The position numbers were made by a program, and so were the translations under genes. From Sedimentisphaera sp050251615 (GTDB lineage: Bacteria; Planctomycetota; Phycisphaerae; Sedimentisphaerales; Sedimentisphaeraceae): a stretch of DNA of 60,688 bases. Every line of letters starts with the position of its first letter. Positions within the stretch are counted from its first letter, which is position 1. Below, one piece after another: positions 8,895 through 17,847 of the stretch. The DNA lies in contig JBFWMM010000013.1 of NCBI GenBank assembly GCA_050251615.1, positions 1 through 60,688 of the forward strand, written 5' to 3'. The notes beneath the pieces are model-generated. The model worked only from the letters and a program-made list of their open reading frames with translations, was not told where the DNA came from and did no database searches.

Positions 8895-9487
8895 TGGCCA
8901 ATCCCGAAATTCCTGAGTATATCGCCGAATTCACCGTCGAGAAGCTCTTGAAGTTCTGAATTGTCGGCGGGTTCAACGCTACCGGTGTCAGTTTCTTCTT
9001 CGGCGGTATCCTTCTCGGCCTGCGCCTCGCTTACCGCGTCTGCAACGTCATCAAGCATCTGCTGCTCTGCGGTGGCCTGCTCTTTGTACTGCTGTTGCTG
9101 TTCGTCAGAAAGGCGCACAATCCAGCTCTCGAATTCTATCGTTTTGTATTCGCCATCGGTACGGTAGTAGCCGGAAGTTGAAAACGCGCGCACCCACATA
9201 TCGCTCGTGTTTGGATACGTGGCCACTTCAAAACCAATTTCCCAGTTGAGGTCGGGGTTGAATTCGTCCACGCCACTGTCGTAAAATTCATACGCATCAT
9301 TTTTGGAAAGGATATACTCCATATTCTCCCGTGCAAGGTCAACGGCATTGTTTTCAAGGCGCATATCAATCATAGTTTCCAGGCAATTCGTAATCGTCAC
9401 AACAACCCCGCTGACAACAATCCCCATTACAAGGAGAGCGGCCATGGCCTCAACGAGCGTATAAGCTTTTCTGTTTGCCTGTTTCAT
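8891..9487 (-). CDS. gspI: T2SS minor pseudopilin GspI-like
   Basis: Minor pseudopilin of 198 residues from the ATG at 9487 (an ATG at 9496 would add three residues). Leader MKQANRKA, then YTLVEAMAALLVMGIVVSGV with Glu at +5 and Ala at -1. The soluble domain is short and ends in a long acidic, Gln/Glu-rich tail (about residues 130-185), so it looks partly disordered like that of gspJ. Position between gspH and gspJ supports GspI, the organiser of the tip complex. It is separated from gspH by 13 bp and overlaps gspJ by 4 nt. Confidence 0.8.
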   Translation of the reverse strand: MKQANRKAYTLVEAMAALLVMGIVVSGVVVTITNCLETMIDMRLENNAVDLARENMEYILSKNDAYEFYDSGVDEFNPDLNWEIGFEVATYPNTSDMWVRAFSTSGYYRTDGEYKTIEFESWIVRLSDEQQQQYKEQATAEQQMLDDVADAVSEAQAEKDTAEEETDTGSVEPADNSELQELLDGEFGDILRNFGIGQ

Positions 9488-9500
9488 TGGTTGCATGTTC

Positions 9501-10061
9501 TCAGAAAGTTAAATCGTACTGGGGCACGAGCAATTCCACATCACCCTCTTCAAGGGCGGGATTGTTGCCGAGGCGGTTTACCACGATAGAGTAGAGGTTG
9601 CCTTCAAGGTCGGATAAAACCACCTTACCACCATAATCCCAGTCCCCGTGGCCGACAAGAAACAATGCCTTACCCTGCTCACTGGCGCCGTCAATGTATT
9701 CGCCGTCGTCGAAAACAACATACAGAAGCTGGCAGTAGTCCGAGAAAGAGCCGCGCTCAATCACATCATCTTCGAGGAGCGTTTCAAAATTCTCGCTGTA
9801 CGGCTCATCTGTCTTTATCTCATAAAGCGTGTAGCTGTATTCGATGAAATCGAACAAAATTCCATACCTGCGCTCACTCTGACTCGCCGCCACGGACGCA
9901 TCGCGAAACAGCTCGACGATATGATACGCCTCGCGGTGAAATCCGCTGCCCCCTGCCGCGAGCTTGGATTTGAACAGCGCCAGAGCCGTTATCAGAGACA
10001 CGATAATCATGCAGAGAACCATCTCTGCCAGTGAAAAACCGGTTCGAGTTTTAGTTGGCAT
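9501..10061 (-). CDS. gspH: T2SS pseudopilin GspH-like
   Basis: Pseudopilin of 186 residues. Leader MPTKTRTG, cleavage before FSLAEMVLCMIIVSLITALAL, with Glu at +5. The ATG at 10061 lies inside the last codons of gspG (11-nt overlap) and gives a normal eight-residue leader; an upstream in-frame start would add 16 residues of unlikely leader. The soluble domain is about 150 residues, within the GspH range, with a beta-rich pattern. Family role: it links the GspG pseudopilus shaft to the I-J-K tip. Confidence 0.8.
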   Translation of the reverse strand: MPTKTRTGFSLAEMVLCMIIVSLITALALFKSKLAAGGSGFHREAYHIVELFRDASVAASQSERRYGILFDFIEYSYTLYEIKTDEPYSENFETLLEDDVIERGSFSDYCQLLYVVFDDGEYIDGASEQGKALFLVGHGDWDYGGKVVLSDLEGNLYSIVVNRLGNNPALEEGDVELLVPQYDLTF

Positions 10062-10491
10062 CGGTGCTGTAAAGGTCGGCGTTATAGCCTTCGCCCTCGG
10101 CCTCACCATCGGCGCCGAAGCTGATAATTACGAACGGCTTGCCGCTCTCAGGGTATTCCTGATAGAAGAAATCGTTGCCCCAGGCATCCGTCGGCAGGTT
10201 GGATGTGTTCAAATAGCCCTCAGGATTCCAGCCGGTCACGTCCGCAGGCTCTTCGATGAGGTCGTTAAGGCCTTCATCGGCCGTGGGATAGCGGCCTGTA
10301 TCGAGCTTGAACTGCGATACGGCGTTGTGGAGCATCTTCAGGTTTGCTTTTGTCTGCATTACCCTGGCTTTGTCTGCCTGGCCGAGGAAGTTCGTGGCCA
10401 CGATAGCCGTGAGCAGGCCGATGATGATCAGCGCCGCCATAACCTCCACAAGCGAAAAGCCCTTGTTCATTTTTCTTCTGTTTGTTTTCAT
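10051..10491 (-). CDS. gspG: T2SS major pseudopilin GspG
   Basis: Major pseudopilin, 146 residues, the building block of the periplasmic pseudopilus that acts as a piston or screw in secretion. Leader MKTNRRKMNKG, then FSLVEVMAALIIIGLLTAIV with Glu at +5. The GspG-specific middle is intact: QLKLDTGRYPT-like FKLDTGRYPTADEGLNDL, then NLPTDAWGNDFFYQEYPE and FGADGEAEGEG, which includes the acidic calcium-site region. A good ribosome site, GAAAGGA, lies 7 nt before ATG. It is preceded by 198 bp without a gene, so an extra promoter for this abundant subunit is possible; I see only a weak TATATA box there. Confidence 0.95.
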   Translation of the reverse strand: MKTNRRKMNKGFSLVEVMAALIIIGLLTAIVATNFLGQADKARVMQTKANLKMLHNAVSQFKLDTGRYPTADEGLNDLIEEPADVTGWNPEGYLNTSNLPTDAWGNDFFYQEYPESGKPFVIISFGADGEAEGEGYNADLYSTDAN

Positions 10492-10689
10492 ATCTGTTCC
10501 TTTCAGTCGTTAATTCCGTGTTTGTTATATAGTGTGAAAGATCAATGCACAGGGACAATCACAGCTGCGACAGCGGCATTTATAATCCGCTTTGGTGCGC
10601 GTCTGCGCCGCTCCTCTCGCGGTTCTGATTGTCTGTTTAACTTTTCTTGCACAAAACATCATATTCATTCGGATTGTCTCTGTTTCCTG

Positions 10690-11901
10690 TTACAGTTGGC
10701 TCGTAGTGAAGCGTACGATAGGGAGAATCATAGCAAGAGCGAGCGTGGCTATGCCGGCGGCAATAAAGATGATAATCACCGGCTCCACAACCGCGTTGAA
10801 TCTCTCAATGAAGGTGTCGGTGCTTTCTTCGAGCTTCTCGCCCACGCTCGAAAGCATCAGCTCAAGCTCGCCGCTCCTCTCACCCACTTCCACCATATGC
10901 GCGCTGGTCGGGTCGAGAATGCCGCTCTCGCGCAAAGGCGCCGCAATGCCCGAGCCGGTGAGGATTCTTTCTCTCGCCTCGCCGATTGCCTTGCTCATCA
11001 CCATATTTTTTGTTACATTTGAAACCACCTTCAAAGACTCCGCAACAGGCAAACCGCTGTGCAGAAGCTCTGAAAGCGTCATCGCAAATCTCGCAGCAAC
11101 GCTCTCACGCACAAGCTTGCCGATTACAGGCATACTCACTGCGGCGCGGTCGAAGAACAGACGCCCCTTTTTCGTGCGGCCGATGCTGCGGATTATGTAA
11201 CTCAACAGCACAATCGAAACCACAAGAATGAGGTCTGCTTTGAGGTCTGTTATAAAATCACTTATCGCGATAACACCCTTGGTTACCGCAGGCAGCTCCT
11301 GATTCATCTTCTGCAGAGCAACCGATATCTTCGGGATTACGAAGCTTGTAAAAAAGAGCATCATACCGATGCCGAAGAGCGTGAGAATGGCGGGGTAGAT
11401 CATCGCTGTCGCCAGCTTGGCCCGCATCTTCGCGCGTTTGTCCATAAAACCGGCAACGGAGGCCAGATTCTCACTGAAGCGGCCTGTCAGCTCGCCGACA
11501 CGCGCCATATTTACGTAAACCACGTCGAAGTAAACGGGGTAATCGCTGATGGCGTCTGCGAAAGATTCGCCGCCGACAACCCGTTCTTTTATATCACCGA
11601 GGGCGCTTTTGAATCTCGGGTTTGTCTGCTGATCTGCAAGAACGCTGATCCCGTCTGTGAGTTTGATGCCCGAGCGCAAAAGCAGCGAAAGCTCCTTCGA
11701 GAATTCGCACACAAGCTTATGCGGGCTTGCGGTCGATAATGAACCGCCGCGGCCGCCCTGTTTCTGAGCTATATCCACTCTCAACGGGTGCAGGGCTCTC
11801 TGGCGAAGCTGCTTGCGCGCTGCGAAGGCGTTCTCGGCGGTGAGAGTGCCTTTGTGCTTCTTGTTGGCGTGGTCGTAGGCTATGTAAGTAAACTGAGGCA
11901 T
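10690..11901 (-). CDS. gspF: T2SS inner-membrane platform protein GspF
   Basis: Polytopic platform protein of 403 residues, the family length. Two repeated T2SSF domains (about residues 65-190 and 270-395) each begin with a cytoplasmic helical bundle (KELSLLLRSGIKLTDGISVL and FAMTLSELLHSGLPVAESL) and end near a hydrophobic helix. Hydrophobic helices lie near 165-190, 220-240 and 370-395. GspF couples GspE motion to pseudopilin assembly. The start ATG is 11 bp after gspE. The usual FxYxAxDxxGKxxxG entry is present as TYIAYDHANKKHKGTL. Confidence 0.96.
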   Translation of the reverse strand: MPQFTYIAYDHANKKHKGTLTAENAFAARKQLRQRALHPLRVDIAQKQGGRGGSLSTASPHKLVCEFSKELSLLLRSGIKLTDGISVLADQQTNPRFKSALGDIKERVVGGESFADAISDYPVYFDVVYVNMARVGELTGRFSENLASVAGFMDKRAKMRAKLATAMIYPAILTLFGIGMMLFFTSFVIPKISVALQKMNQELPAVTKGVIAISDFITDLKADLILVVSIVLLSYIIRSIGRTKKGRLFFDRAAVSMPVIGKLVRESVAARFAMTLSELLHSGLPVAESLKVVSNVTKNMVMSKAIGEARERILTGSGIAAPLRESGILDPTSAHMVEVGERSGELELMLSSVGEKLEESTDTFIERFNAVVEPVIIIFIAAGIATLALAMILPIVRFTTSQL

Positions 11902-11912
11902 ATTTCCCCCCG

Positions 11913-13604
11913 TCAGACCAGATCAGACTGGGTAACTCTGAGTACTTCCTGAATTGTCGTTTCGCCGCTGATAACTTTCAGAGCGCCATCCATACGGAGC
12001 GTTTTGAGCCCCTGCTCCAGCGCAAGCTTCTTGAGCACGCCGGCGGGTCTGTTGTCCGAAACCATTTCGCGCAGCTCTTCATTGACAAGCATAAGCTCGT
12101 AGATTCCGAGCCTCCCGCGGTAGCCGGTGCCGAAACACTTCTCGCAACCTATGCCCTTATAGAAATGCTTTGTACTTTCGCGGGTCAGGTTGAGCTCGGC
12201 GAGTTCGTAGTCTGTCGGGCGGTACTCGGTGCGGCAGTGCGGGCATATTCGGCGCACAAGCCTCTGGGCGAGTATCGCGATGATTGACGAGCTCACAAGA
12301 TACGGCTCCACGCCGAGGTCTATGAGGCGGCTCATCGAGCTGGCCGAGTCGTTTGTGTGGAGTGTGCTGAATACGAGGTGTCCGGTGAGCGAGGACTGAA
12401 TCGCCATGCTCGCGGTTTCCTGATCGCGCACCTCACCGACCATTATCACATCGGGGTCCTGGCGCAGTATGTGGCGTAGCGCGGTTGCGAACGTCATACC
12501 CTTCTTCTCGGAAACCTGCATCTGACTGATGCCTTCGAGCTGATACTCGATCGGGTTTTCCACGGTCATTATATTCTTCTCGGTGGAGTTTATCCGCTGA
12601 AGCGCGGCGTAGAGCGTGGTACTCTTACCGGAACCTGTCGGGCCGGTAACGAAGATAACGCCGTGCGTCTTTCTGAGAAGCCTGTCGAAGCTGGCCAGAT
12701 CCTCATCGCGGAAACCGAGGTCTTCAAGCTCAAGCACGCCCTTACTCTTATCAAGGATACGCAACACACACCTCTCGCCGTATGCTGTGGGAACCGTGCT
12801 CACGCGCAAATCGATCTCGCGCTGGCCGAGGCGCACTGTCGTTCGGCCGTCCTGCGGCATACGCCTCTCGGCAATGTCCATCCCCGCCATCACCTTGATA
12901 CGCGAGATGACGAGCGGGAGCACATTGCGGTTGAGGCTGAGCGAGTCGTAGAGGATACCGTCGATTCGGTAACGAATCTGGAGCTTGCTCTCGAACGGGT
13001 GGATGTGAATATCACTGGCGCGCATCTGAAGCGCGCGGAAAAGGATATCGTTTACGAGCCTGATTACCGGCGGGCGGTTGACTACATCGAGCAGGTCGTC
13101 GGAGCCGGCGATCTCGTTGGCGAGATTGTCGATATTCTGCGAATCAAGCTCCTCTGCCACTTCCTCCGCAACGCTTGTCTTCTGCTCATAAGCCACATCA
13201 ATAGCGGCAGTTATATTGGTTTTTGTGCCTAATGCCGGCTCAACAGGCACGCCCGTCATGCGGGATATGTTGTCATAGACATCGAAATTCAGCGGCAGTG
13301 CGCTTATAACAGTGAGCGAAGTTTCATCGCCCACCGCTATGATGTAGTGGTGCTGGGCATAAACAGCAGGCACATTATTCACAAAAACAGCAGGCACATC
13401 CGCTGCGCGTACCTCTTCCATAAACCGTACGCCGAGAGCCTCGGCAAACAGCCGCAGCACGGCGTCTTCGGTGAAGTGGTGGCAGCCGAGCACAAGCTCG
13501 TCAAGACGGCGAGGGTCGGCGGCGTTCTCTGCGAGATAGCTCTTTAATGTGTCGGCATCCACGATGCCGGTGGATACTGCTGTGTTTATCAGAAATTCTT
13601 TCAT
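11913..13604 (-). CDS. gspE: T2SS assembly ATPase GspE
   Basis: Cytoplasmic hexameric ATPase powering pseudopilus assembly, 563 residues. N-terminal T2SSE_N domain (about 1-150), then the AAA core with Walker A GPTGSGKSTT near 326, an Asp box, Walker B DVIMVGEVRD near 390, and a His box LVFSTLHTNDS. The tetracysteine zinc motif CPHC...CEKC (about 462-494) typical of GspE/PilB is intact. I chose the ATG at 13604; in-frame codons upstream run into the dispersed repeat and encode the LYYLRALR artefact. The ribosome site is weak. It follows gspD after 233 bp of repeat-bearing spacer. Confidence 0.96.
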   Translation of the reverse strand: MKEFLINTAVSTGIVDADTLKSYLAENAADPRRLDELVLGCHHFTEDAVLRLFAEALGVRFMEEVRAADVPAVFVNNVPAVYAQHHYIIAVGDETSLTVISALPLNFDVYDNISRMTGVPVEPALGTKTNITAAIDVAYEQKTSVAEEVAEELDSQNIDNLANEIAGSDDLLDVVNRPPVIRLVNDILFRALQMRASDIHIHPFESKLQIRYRIDGILYDSLSLNRNVLPLVISRIKVMAGMDIAERRMPQDGRTTVRLGQREIDLRVSTVPTAYGERCVLRILDKSKGVLELEDLGFRDEDLASFDRLLRKTHGVIFVTGPTGSGKSTTLYAALQRINSTEKNIMTVENPIEYQLEGISQMQVSEKKGMTFATALRHILRQDPDVIMVGEVRDQETASMAIQSSLTGHLVFSTLHTNDSASSMSRLIDLGVEPYLVSSSIIAILAQRLVRRICPHCRTEYRPTDYELAELNLTRESTKHFYKGIGCEKCFGTGYRGRLGIYELMLVNEELREMVSDNRPAGVLKKLALEQGLKTLRMDGALKVISGETTIQEVLRVTQSDLV

Positions 13605-13610
13605 TTTAAG

Positions 13611-13749
13611 GCATAAGGCAAAAGGTAAAAGGTACGCGAGGCCTTCCGTCTTTTTGCCTGCTCTTTCGTTAGTATCAATAACATTTTTAATTTTACCACG
13701 AAACACGCGAAGAGCACGAAGATAATACAACTCTGCCGTTGGCAGGCGT
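13611..13749 (-). repeat. Repeat-filled gspD-gspE spacer, copy B of dispersed repeat
   Basis: Bases 13683-13749 are the inverted partner of the repeat at 22-88. Next to it, 13611-13640 is low-complexity (AAGGCAAAAGGTAAAAGG steps). The whole 233-bp spacer lies inside the gsp operon and shows no gene or clear terminator. Confidence 0.7.
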
Positions 13750-13837
13750 AGCATACCGCTCTTTTCTTTTGCTCATTCTTTTCATTGCATTCTTATTCTA
13801 ACCAAAGAGTGCGCTTCGCGGTTGCATTTCCCGTGCC

Positions 13838-16800
13838 TCAGTTAAGATCCAAAACCTTCGCCGGCGCCATCGGCTTGCCGTCGAGGCCGGGCCAGTCCTG
13901 CTCAAGCTGGAATTCACCTTCAAATTCCTCAAAAGACTGCCTGTTTTTCTTAGACTCATCAAGAAGGTCTTGAAGTCCTCTCAATGTGTCATCAGGTCTG
14001 AGAATTGTACCCTTAATAAACACGTACATTCTCGTCTGTCCATCGGAGTTGTTTGTGCCCTTGAACAGGCCACCGATAAGCGGAATATCGGAAAGCAGAG
14101 GTACTCTGTTTCCGCCCTTGGTCTGATTGATCTTTGTAAGACCGCCAAGAATAATCGTGCTTTCATCCGGCACGGTAATCGTGGTGGTAATATCCGTACT
14201 AACGGTATCCTGCGGGCCGATAACGCCGTCAACCTCTCCCGAAGTTCCCTGGAAGTCGGTGCGGTTAAGCATAACATCAAGCCTGAGCAGATCGCCCTCG
14301 CTGATATGGGGCGTGATGGTCAGCGTAACGCCCGCCTCATAAGGATCCCAGCTCACATTGCTGCTTGTCGTTGTGCCCTGCTCGCCGATAACACTCGTTG
14401 ATTTGCTCGCAATGTACTGCGTGTTGGAAGTCTTTATCTCACCTTCCTGATTGTCGTTTACGAGTAGCTTGGGCTTTGCCATAATGCGGCCGAGGTTCTT
14501 TGTCTGAACCGTATCAAGCAGGATCTGAACATTCCTGTCCGAGTAGAATCCCGTGAGCGAGGAATTGTTCCAACCCGCATCAAGGGCATTTTCAAGCCCC
14601 GAAACTAACGGAGCGGACGTTGCCCCGCTCGTAGTTGTGGCTATGTCGTGTCTGGAAGCCGCTGATTTCAAGCTGAAGTTAAAGTCGTCATTCTTTGTTA
14701 CCTCCACCAGCGTTACATCAATCAGCACCTGCGGACGCTTCTTATCAAGCTCGGTGATAAGGTTGGCGATCCAGTCCTGGTCCTTCTTGCTGGCATAGAC
14801 GATGATGGAGTTTGTGCTTTCATCGCCTGTGATTGTAACCTCGGTGTTATGCCCCAGAGAGCCGGTGGTAGAGCTCTTCTGCACCTTTCCGGCGGTGGAT
14901 GTTGTGCCGGAGGTTCCGGCGAGGCCCTGCGATTCGGCCTTATCCTTTGCGATCCTCTCCACAATATCGACCAGCGTCTCGGAGATGTCCTCCACAGACT
15001 GATTTTCCAGAGGATACACGCGCACGGGTGCGGCGTCTTCGTTCGGCTCAACATCGATATAGGAGATGATAGACATAATCTTCTCGTGTTGCTCATCTGT
15101 CGCGTTTACGAGAAGCGAGTTGCTTGTTTCAATGTAAACCACCTGCGGCTGATCCTCAAGCACCTCTTCGGCATCCTGAATTTCACCTGATGCCTGTGCG
15201 CCTGCGGTTGTCGGGCGTGCGGCGGCGGCAAGCGTACGGGAGCTCCGCGAGTTGCTCGGCTGCGAGCCTCCGGACTGCACAACCCCGAGCTGGTCGAGCG
15301 CGTCGAGGATGATTTCCGCCCCAACAAACTCAATATGGTACTGCTTTATCGCGCGCAAGTCCTGCTTGGGCACATCAAAAGCGTCTATAAGCTTGTTCAC
15401 TTCCTCGAGCTCGTCTTTCGAGCCGATCATCAGCAGGCGGTTTGTGCGGTCGTCCACGTCAATATACACGCCGCCTTGCGCTTCGCCGCCGATTGTTGTT
15501 GATTCGGCGCCTGCCGCCTGCGTGCGCGTGGGAACGGAGGGGATAATCCTGCCCTTTGCATCTCTGCGCACAGCCGTTGAGCCGGTGCTTCCTCCCGCCG
15601 CATCGCTCGATACGGTTACCGAAACCGTACCGAGATTTGAGGCCAGGGCGTTAATTTTGGAAACAACGCTGCTTGCCAGCGTGTATTCGAGGCGGCGGTA
15701 TGTAAAATCGCGTTGCTCTCCCGGCACATCAATCAGCGAAAACATTTTTTCGATTCGCGGCATACGATACGAATAGCCCGTTACTATCATGCTCTTTGTC
15801 TCGGGCAGGTCAATGATGTTGATGCCGAGCTTCATGCTTGCAAGCATCTTCTTGGCAACCTCCGTCGAAACGTTTTCCAGCCTGAACACACGCGTTACGA
15901 TAACATCACCCGGGCGCACGTCCAAAGCGCTTTCAGCAATGACAGGGTCGAGATCTTCGGCCTCGGCTCTGGGCACAATCGTTACCAGATTACCGCGGCG
16001 GGTCATAATGAAGCCGCGGAATTTCAGCACGGATTCCAGAAGCGCGTAGGTATCTTTTACTTTTATTCGGCCGTTATGCACCTTCAGCATAACGTCGCCT
16101 TTAATTTTGTTCTGGTCGTAGATGTAGTTGAGGCCGAGCTGCTTGCCGACAAGCTCGATGAGCGTCTGAATCTCAACCTGCTCAGGGAGCGTTATTGTGA
16201 GCTCAAGCTCCGCATCAGGGTTTGTTATCTCGGGTACAAGAAAATCGCCCTCCGCCGCGTTTGCTGCCGCGGGAACATCGGTAATCTGAACCGGCTCGAC
16301 AGTCGTCTGCGCGGTTTGAACGGGCTTGATCGCCGCTCTGCGTTCGGCGGCGGCATCAGCGGACGCGCCGGGCACAAGGCGCGCGGAAGTGGCGCGCGGG
16401 TGGGTATTTGTGCGCGCGGAAGGTGCGGGCTTGTTGGCGGCTTTCGCGGCTGCCTCTCTCTCGGCTTCCGCCTTAGCCTGCTCCATAATCTGCTCGGGAG
16501 AAAGCTCGCCGGAGGCTATCGCCGCTTCCTGCTCGGCCTGAGCTTTCTGTAAAAACTGCATCGCCGCCTGCATGGCGTCTGTCGCCTGCTGGCCTGCAAC
16601 CGCGGCCTGCTCGCTTACAGGAACCTCTGAATCCGCGGCTGTTGCCGCAAGCTCCGACGAGGTTGGCGGCCGGGTGCCTGAGTCGCGAAGCACCGGCTCG
16701 CTCACGGGGAGCGGCCTGTCCAGCTCCATCTTGGCGCGGAACATCGCCGCGTCAAAATCCTCACCCGCTTGAAGCTCTATGCCCAGACGGTCGAGTATTA

Positions 16801-16912
16801 TCTGCTGCTGCGCGGTTACCTCGGCGTGCCCCGCAGGACAAATCATCACAAGCAGGGCAAAAACCCCCGCCGCAAGCATTTTTATCGCAAATATATTTGA
16901 AGGTTTAGACAT
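13838..16912 (-). CDS. gspD: T2SS outer-membrane secretin GspD
   Basis: Outer-membrane gate of the type II secretion system, 1024 residues, longer than the usual 650-750. Signal peptide about residues 1-30 (hydrophobic core AAGVFALLVMI, cleavage after GHA). Residues about 31-220 are an Ala/Glu/Pro-rich, likely helical or disordered extension. Then N0/N1 domains (from about 230: LPEQVEIQTLIELVGKQLGL), N2-N3 with Ser/Gly/Thr-rich loops, and the secretin core with VTLTITPHIS, ESTIILGGL and VPLLSDIPLIGGLFKG near 935. The ribosome site GGAG lies 7 nt before ATG. It is first in the operon; no gspC is present, so the long N-terminal extension may take over part of its linking role (speculative). Confidence 0.96.
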   Translation of the reverse strand: MSKPSNIFAIKMLAAGVFALLVMICPAGHAEVTAQQQIILDRLGIELQAGEDFDAAMFRAKMELDRPLPVSEPVLRDSGTRPPTSSELAATAADSEVPVSEQAAVAGQQATDAMQAAMQFLQKAQAEQEAAIASGELSPEQIMEQAKAEAEREAAAKAANKPAPSARTNTHPRATSARLVPGASADAAAERRAAIKPVQTAQTTVEPVQITDVPAAANAAEGDFLVPEITNPDAELELTITLPEQVEIQTLIELVGKQLGLNYIYDQNKIKGDVMLKVHNGRIKVKDTYALLESVLKFRGFIMTRRGNLVTIVPRAEAEDLDPVIAESALDVRPGDVIVTRVFRLENVSTEVAKKMLASMKLGINIIDLPETKSMIVTGYSYRMPRIEKMFSLIDVPGEQRDFTYRRLEYTLASSVVSKINALASNLGTVSVTVSSDAAGGSTGSTAVRRDAKGRIIPSVPTRTQAAGAESTTIGGEAQGGVYIDVDDRTNRLLMIGSKDELEEVNKLIDAFDVPKQDLRAIKQYHIEFVGAEIILDALDQLGVVQSGGSQPSNSRSSRTLAAAARPTTAGAQASGEIQDAEEVLEDQPQVVYIETSNSLLVNATDEQHEKIMSIISYIDVEPNEDAAPVRVYPLENQSVEDISETLVDIVERIAKDKAESQGLAGTSGTTSTAGKVQKSSTTGSLGHNTEVTITGDESTNSIIVYASKKDQDWIANLITELDKKRPQVLIDVTLVEVTKNDDFNFSLKSAASRHDIATTTSGATSAPLVSGLENALDAGWNNSSLTGFYSDRNVQILLDTVQTKNLGRIMAKPKLLVNDNQEGEIKTSNTQYIASKSTSVIGEQGTTTSSNVSWDPYEAGVTLTITPHISEGDLLRLDVMLNRTDFQGTSGEVDGVIGPQDTVSTDITTTITVPDESTIILGGLTKINQTKGGNRVPLLSDIPLIGGLFKGTNNSDGQTRMYVFIKGTILRPDDTLRGLQDLLDESKKNRQSFEEFEGEFQLEQDWPGLDGKPMAPAKVLDLN

Positions 16913-17039
16913 CTATAACTCCATACTTTTTTCGTTTGAATGAAACCGCTCACCTTGTTTTGACAACACCGGCGAACAAAAGTTCCGTGTTTGGCGAGAT
17001 ATGACAGTGTTTTATTGAAGCAAATCCTGGAAGTCGCTA

Positions 17040-17822
17040 TCACAACAACCTGACATGCTCATATAGATTTTGCAAATGCCCCTGTTTCAAGCGGAATTTG
17101 GTTCCGTGATTATGGCCGGTTCTTGCATCAAAATCTATATAAACCAAGCCATCTTCTATTGCTTTCGCAAAAGCCTCAATAGAGAACTTTGACAATATAT
17201 AAATTTCATCGTAACGGAAGAAAGCCATGCCGTTTTCTCGTTTACAACTTGCCTTACAAAAAAAGCAGTTGAGCAGTTTTGTTCCTGCTTTATGTTCCAA
17301 ATCGTCAAATCCCCAGTATGGCTGCGGATTCAACTCGCCTAATCCGACATTTCTCTCAACTTCTTTAAGCCATTCGTTATGCCTTGCATCAACAGCTTTG
17401 TAATCAAAAGAGACAAGAACCTTGCGGCTATCCCTATCCAAAACGACCTTAAAACCCCTGTCGCTTCTGCTGTTACCGGAAATCGTTTGCCGAAAGCTCC
17501 TCTCCTCAATTCCGTACCTTCCCCCTGCCTGCTGGTGTCCCCAACCGTACAGCGGCAACAATAACTTCGGCACAAACCTGACTGCCCGTGGAGAAGGTTC
17601 AAAATGGAAAAGCGTTGTAAGAGAACTCGTCCCTATTCTCTGGCATTTGAGTTCCCATTCCGCCGCATTGGGGATTGGTAGATTATTTTCTTCTATGCCT
17701 AACAAATCTTCCAGTATGTTGCCCACCGCACCGTCATTACGGCCCCTATTGTTGGGAATCCAACCCCTATTTCTTATTTCTTTCAATTCCTGAATCAAAG
17801 ATTCTTTTGTAAATATCTTCAT
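17040..17822 (-). CDS. MvaI/BcnI-family type II restriction endonuclease
   Basis: Predicted monomeric type II restriction enzyme of 260 residues. Seen: RNDGAVGNILEDLLGI at 28-43, the conserved opening block of the MvaI/BcnI family (PF15515), then E57-L-K59 as the PD-(D/E)XK-type catalytic pair, and a later TGHNHGTKFRL block near the C-terminus. Known members cut CCWGG or CCSGG, so a related C/G-rich target is likely, but the exact site cannot be read from sequence. The ATG at 17822 follows GGAGAGG; in-frame sequence upstream belongs to the methyltransferase gene. It starts 25 bp after the methyltransferase. Base composition is in places more AT-rich than the neighbours, suggesting transfer. 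Confidence 0.88.
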   Translation of the reverse strand: MKIFTKESLIQELKEIRNRGWIPNNRGRNDGAVGNILEDLLGIEENNLPIPNAAEWELKCQRIGTSSLTTLFHFEPSPRAVRFVPKLLLPLYGWGHQQAGGRYGIEERSFRQTISGNSRSDRGFKVVLDRDSRKVLVSFDYKAVDARHNEWLKEVERNVGLGELNPQPYWGFDDLEHKAGTKLLNCFFCKASCKRENGMAFFRYDEIYILSKFSIEAFAKAIEDGLVYIDFDARTGHNHGTKFRLKQGHLQNLYEHVRLL

Positions 17823-17847
17823 TTCATCCTCTCCAATAAGATCCCTG

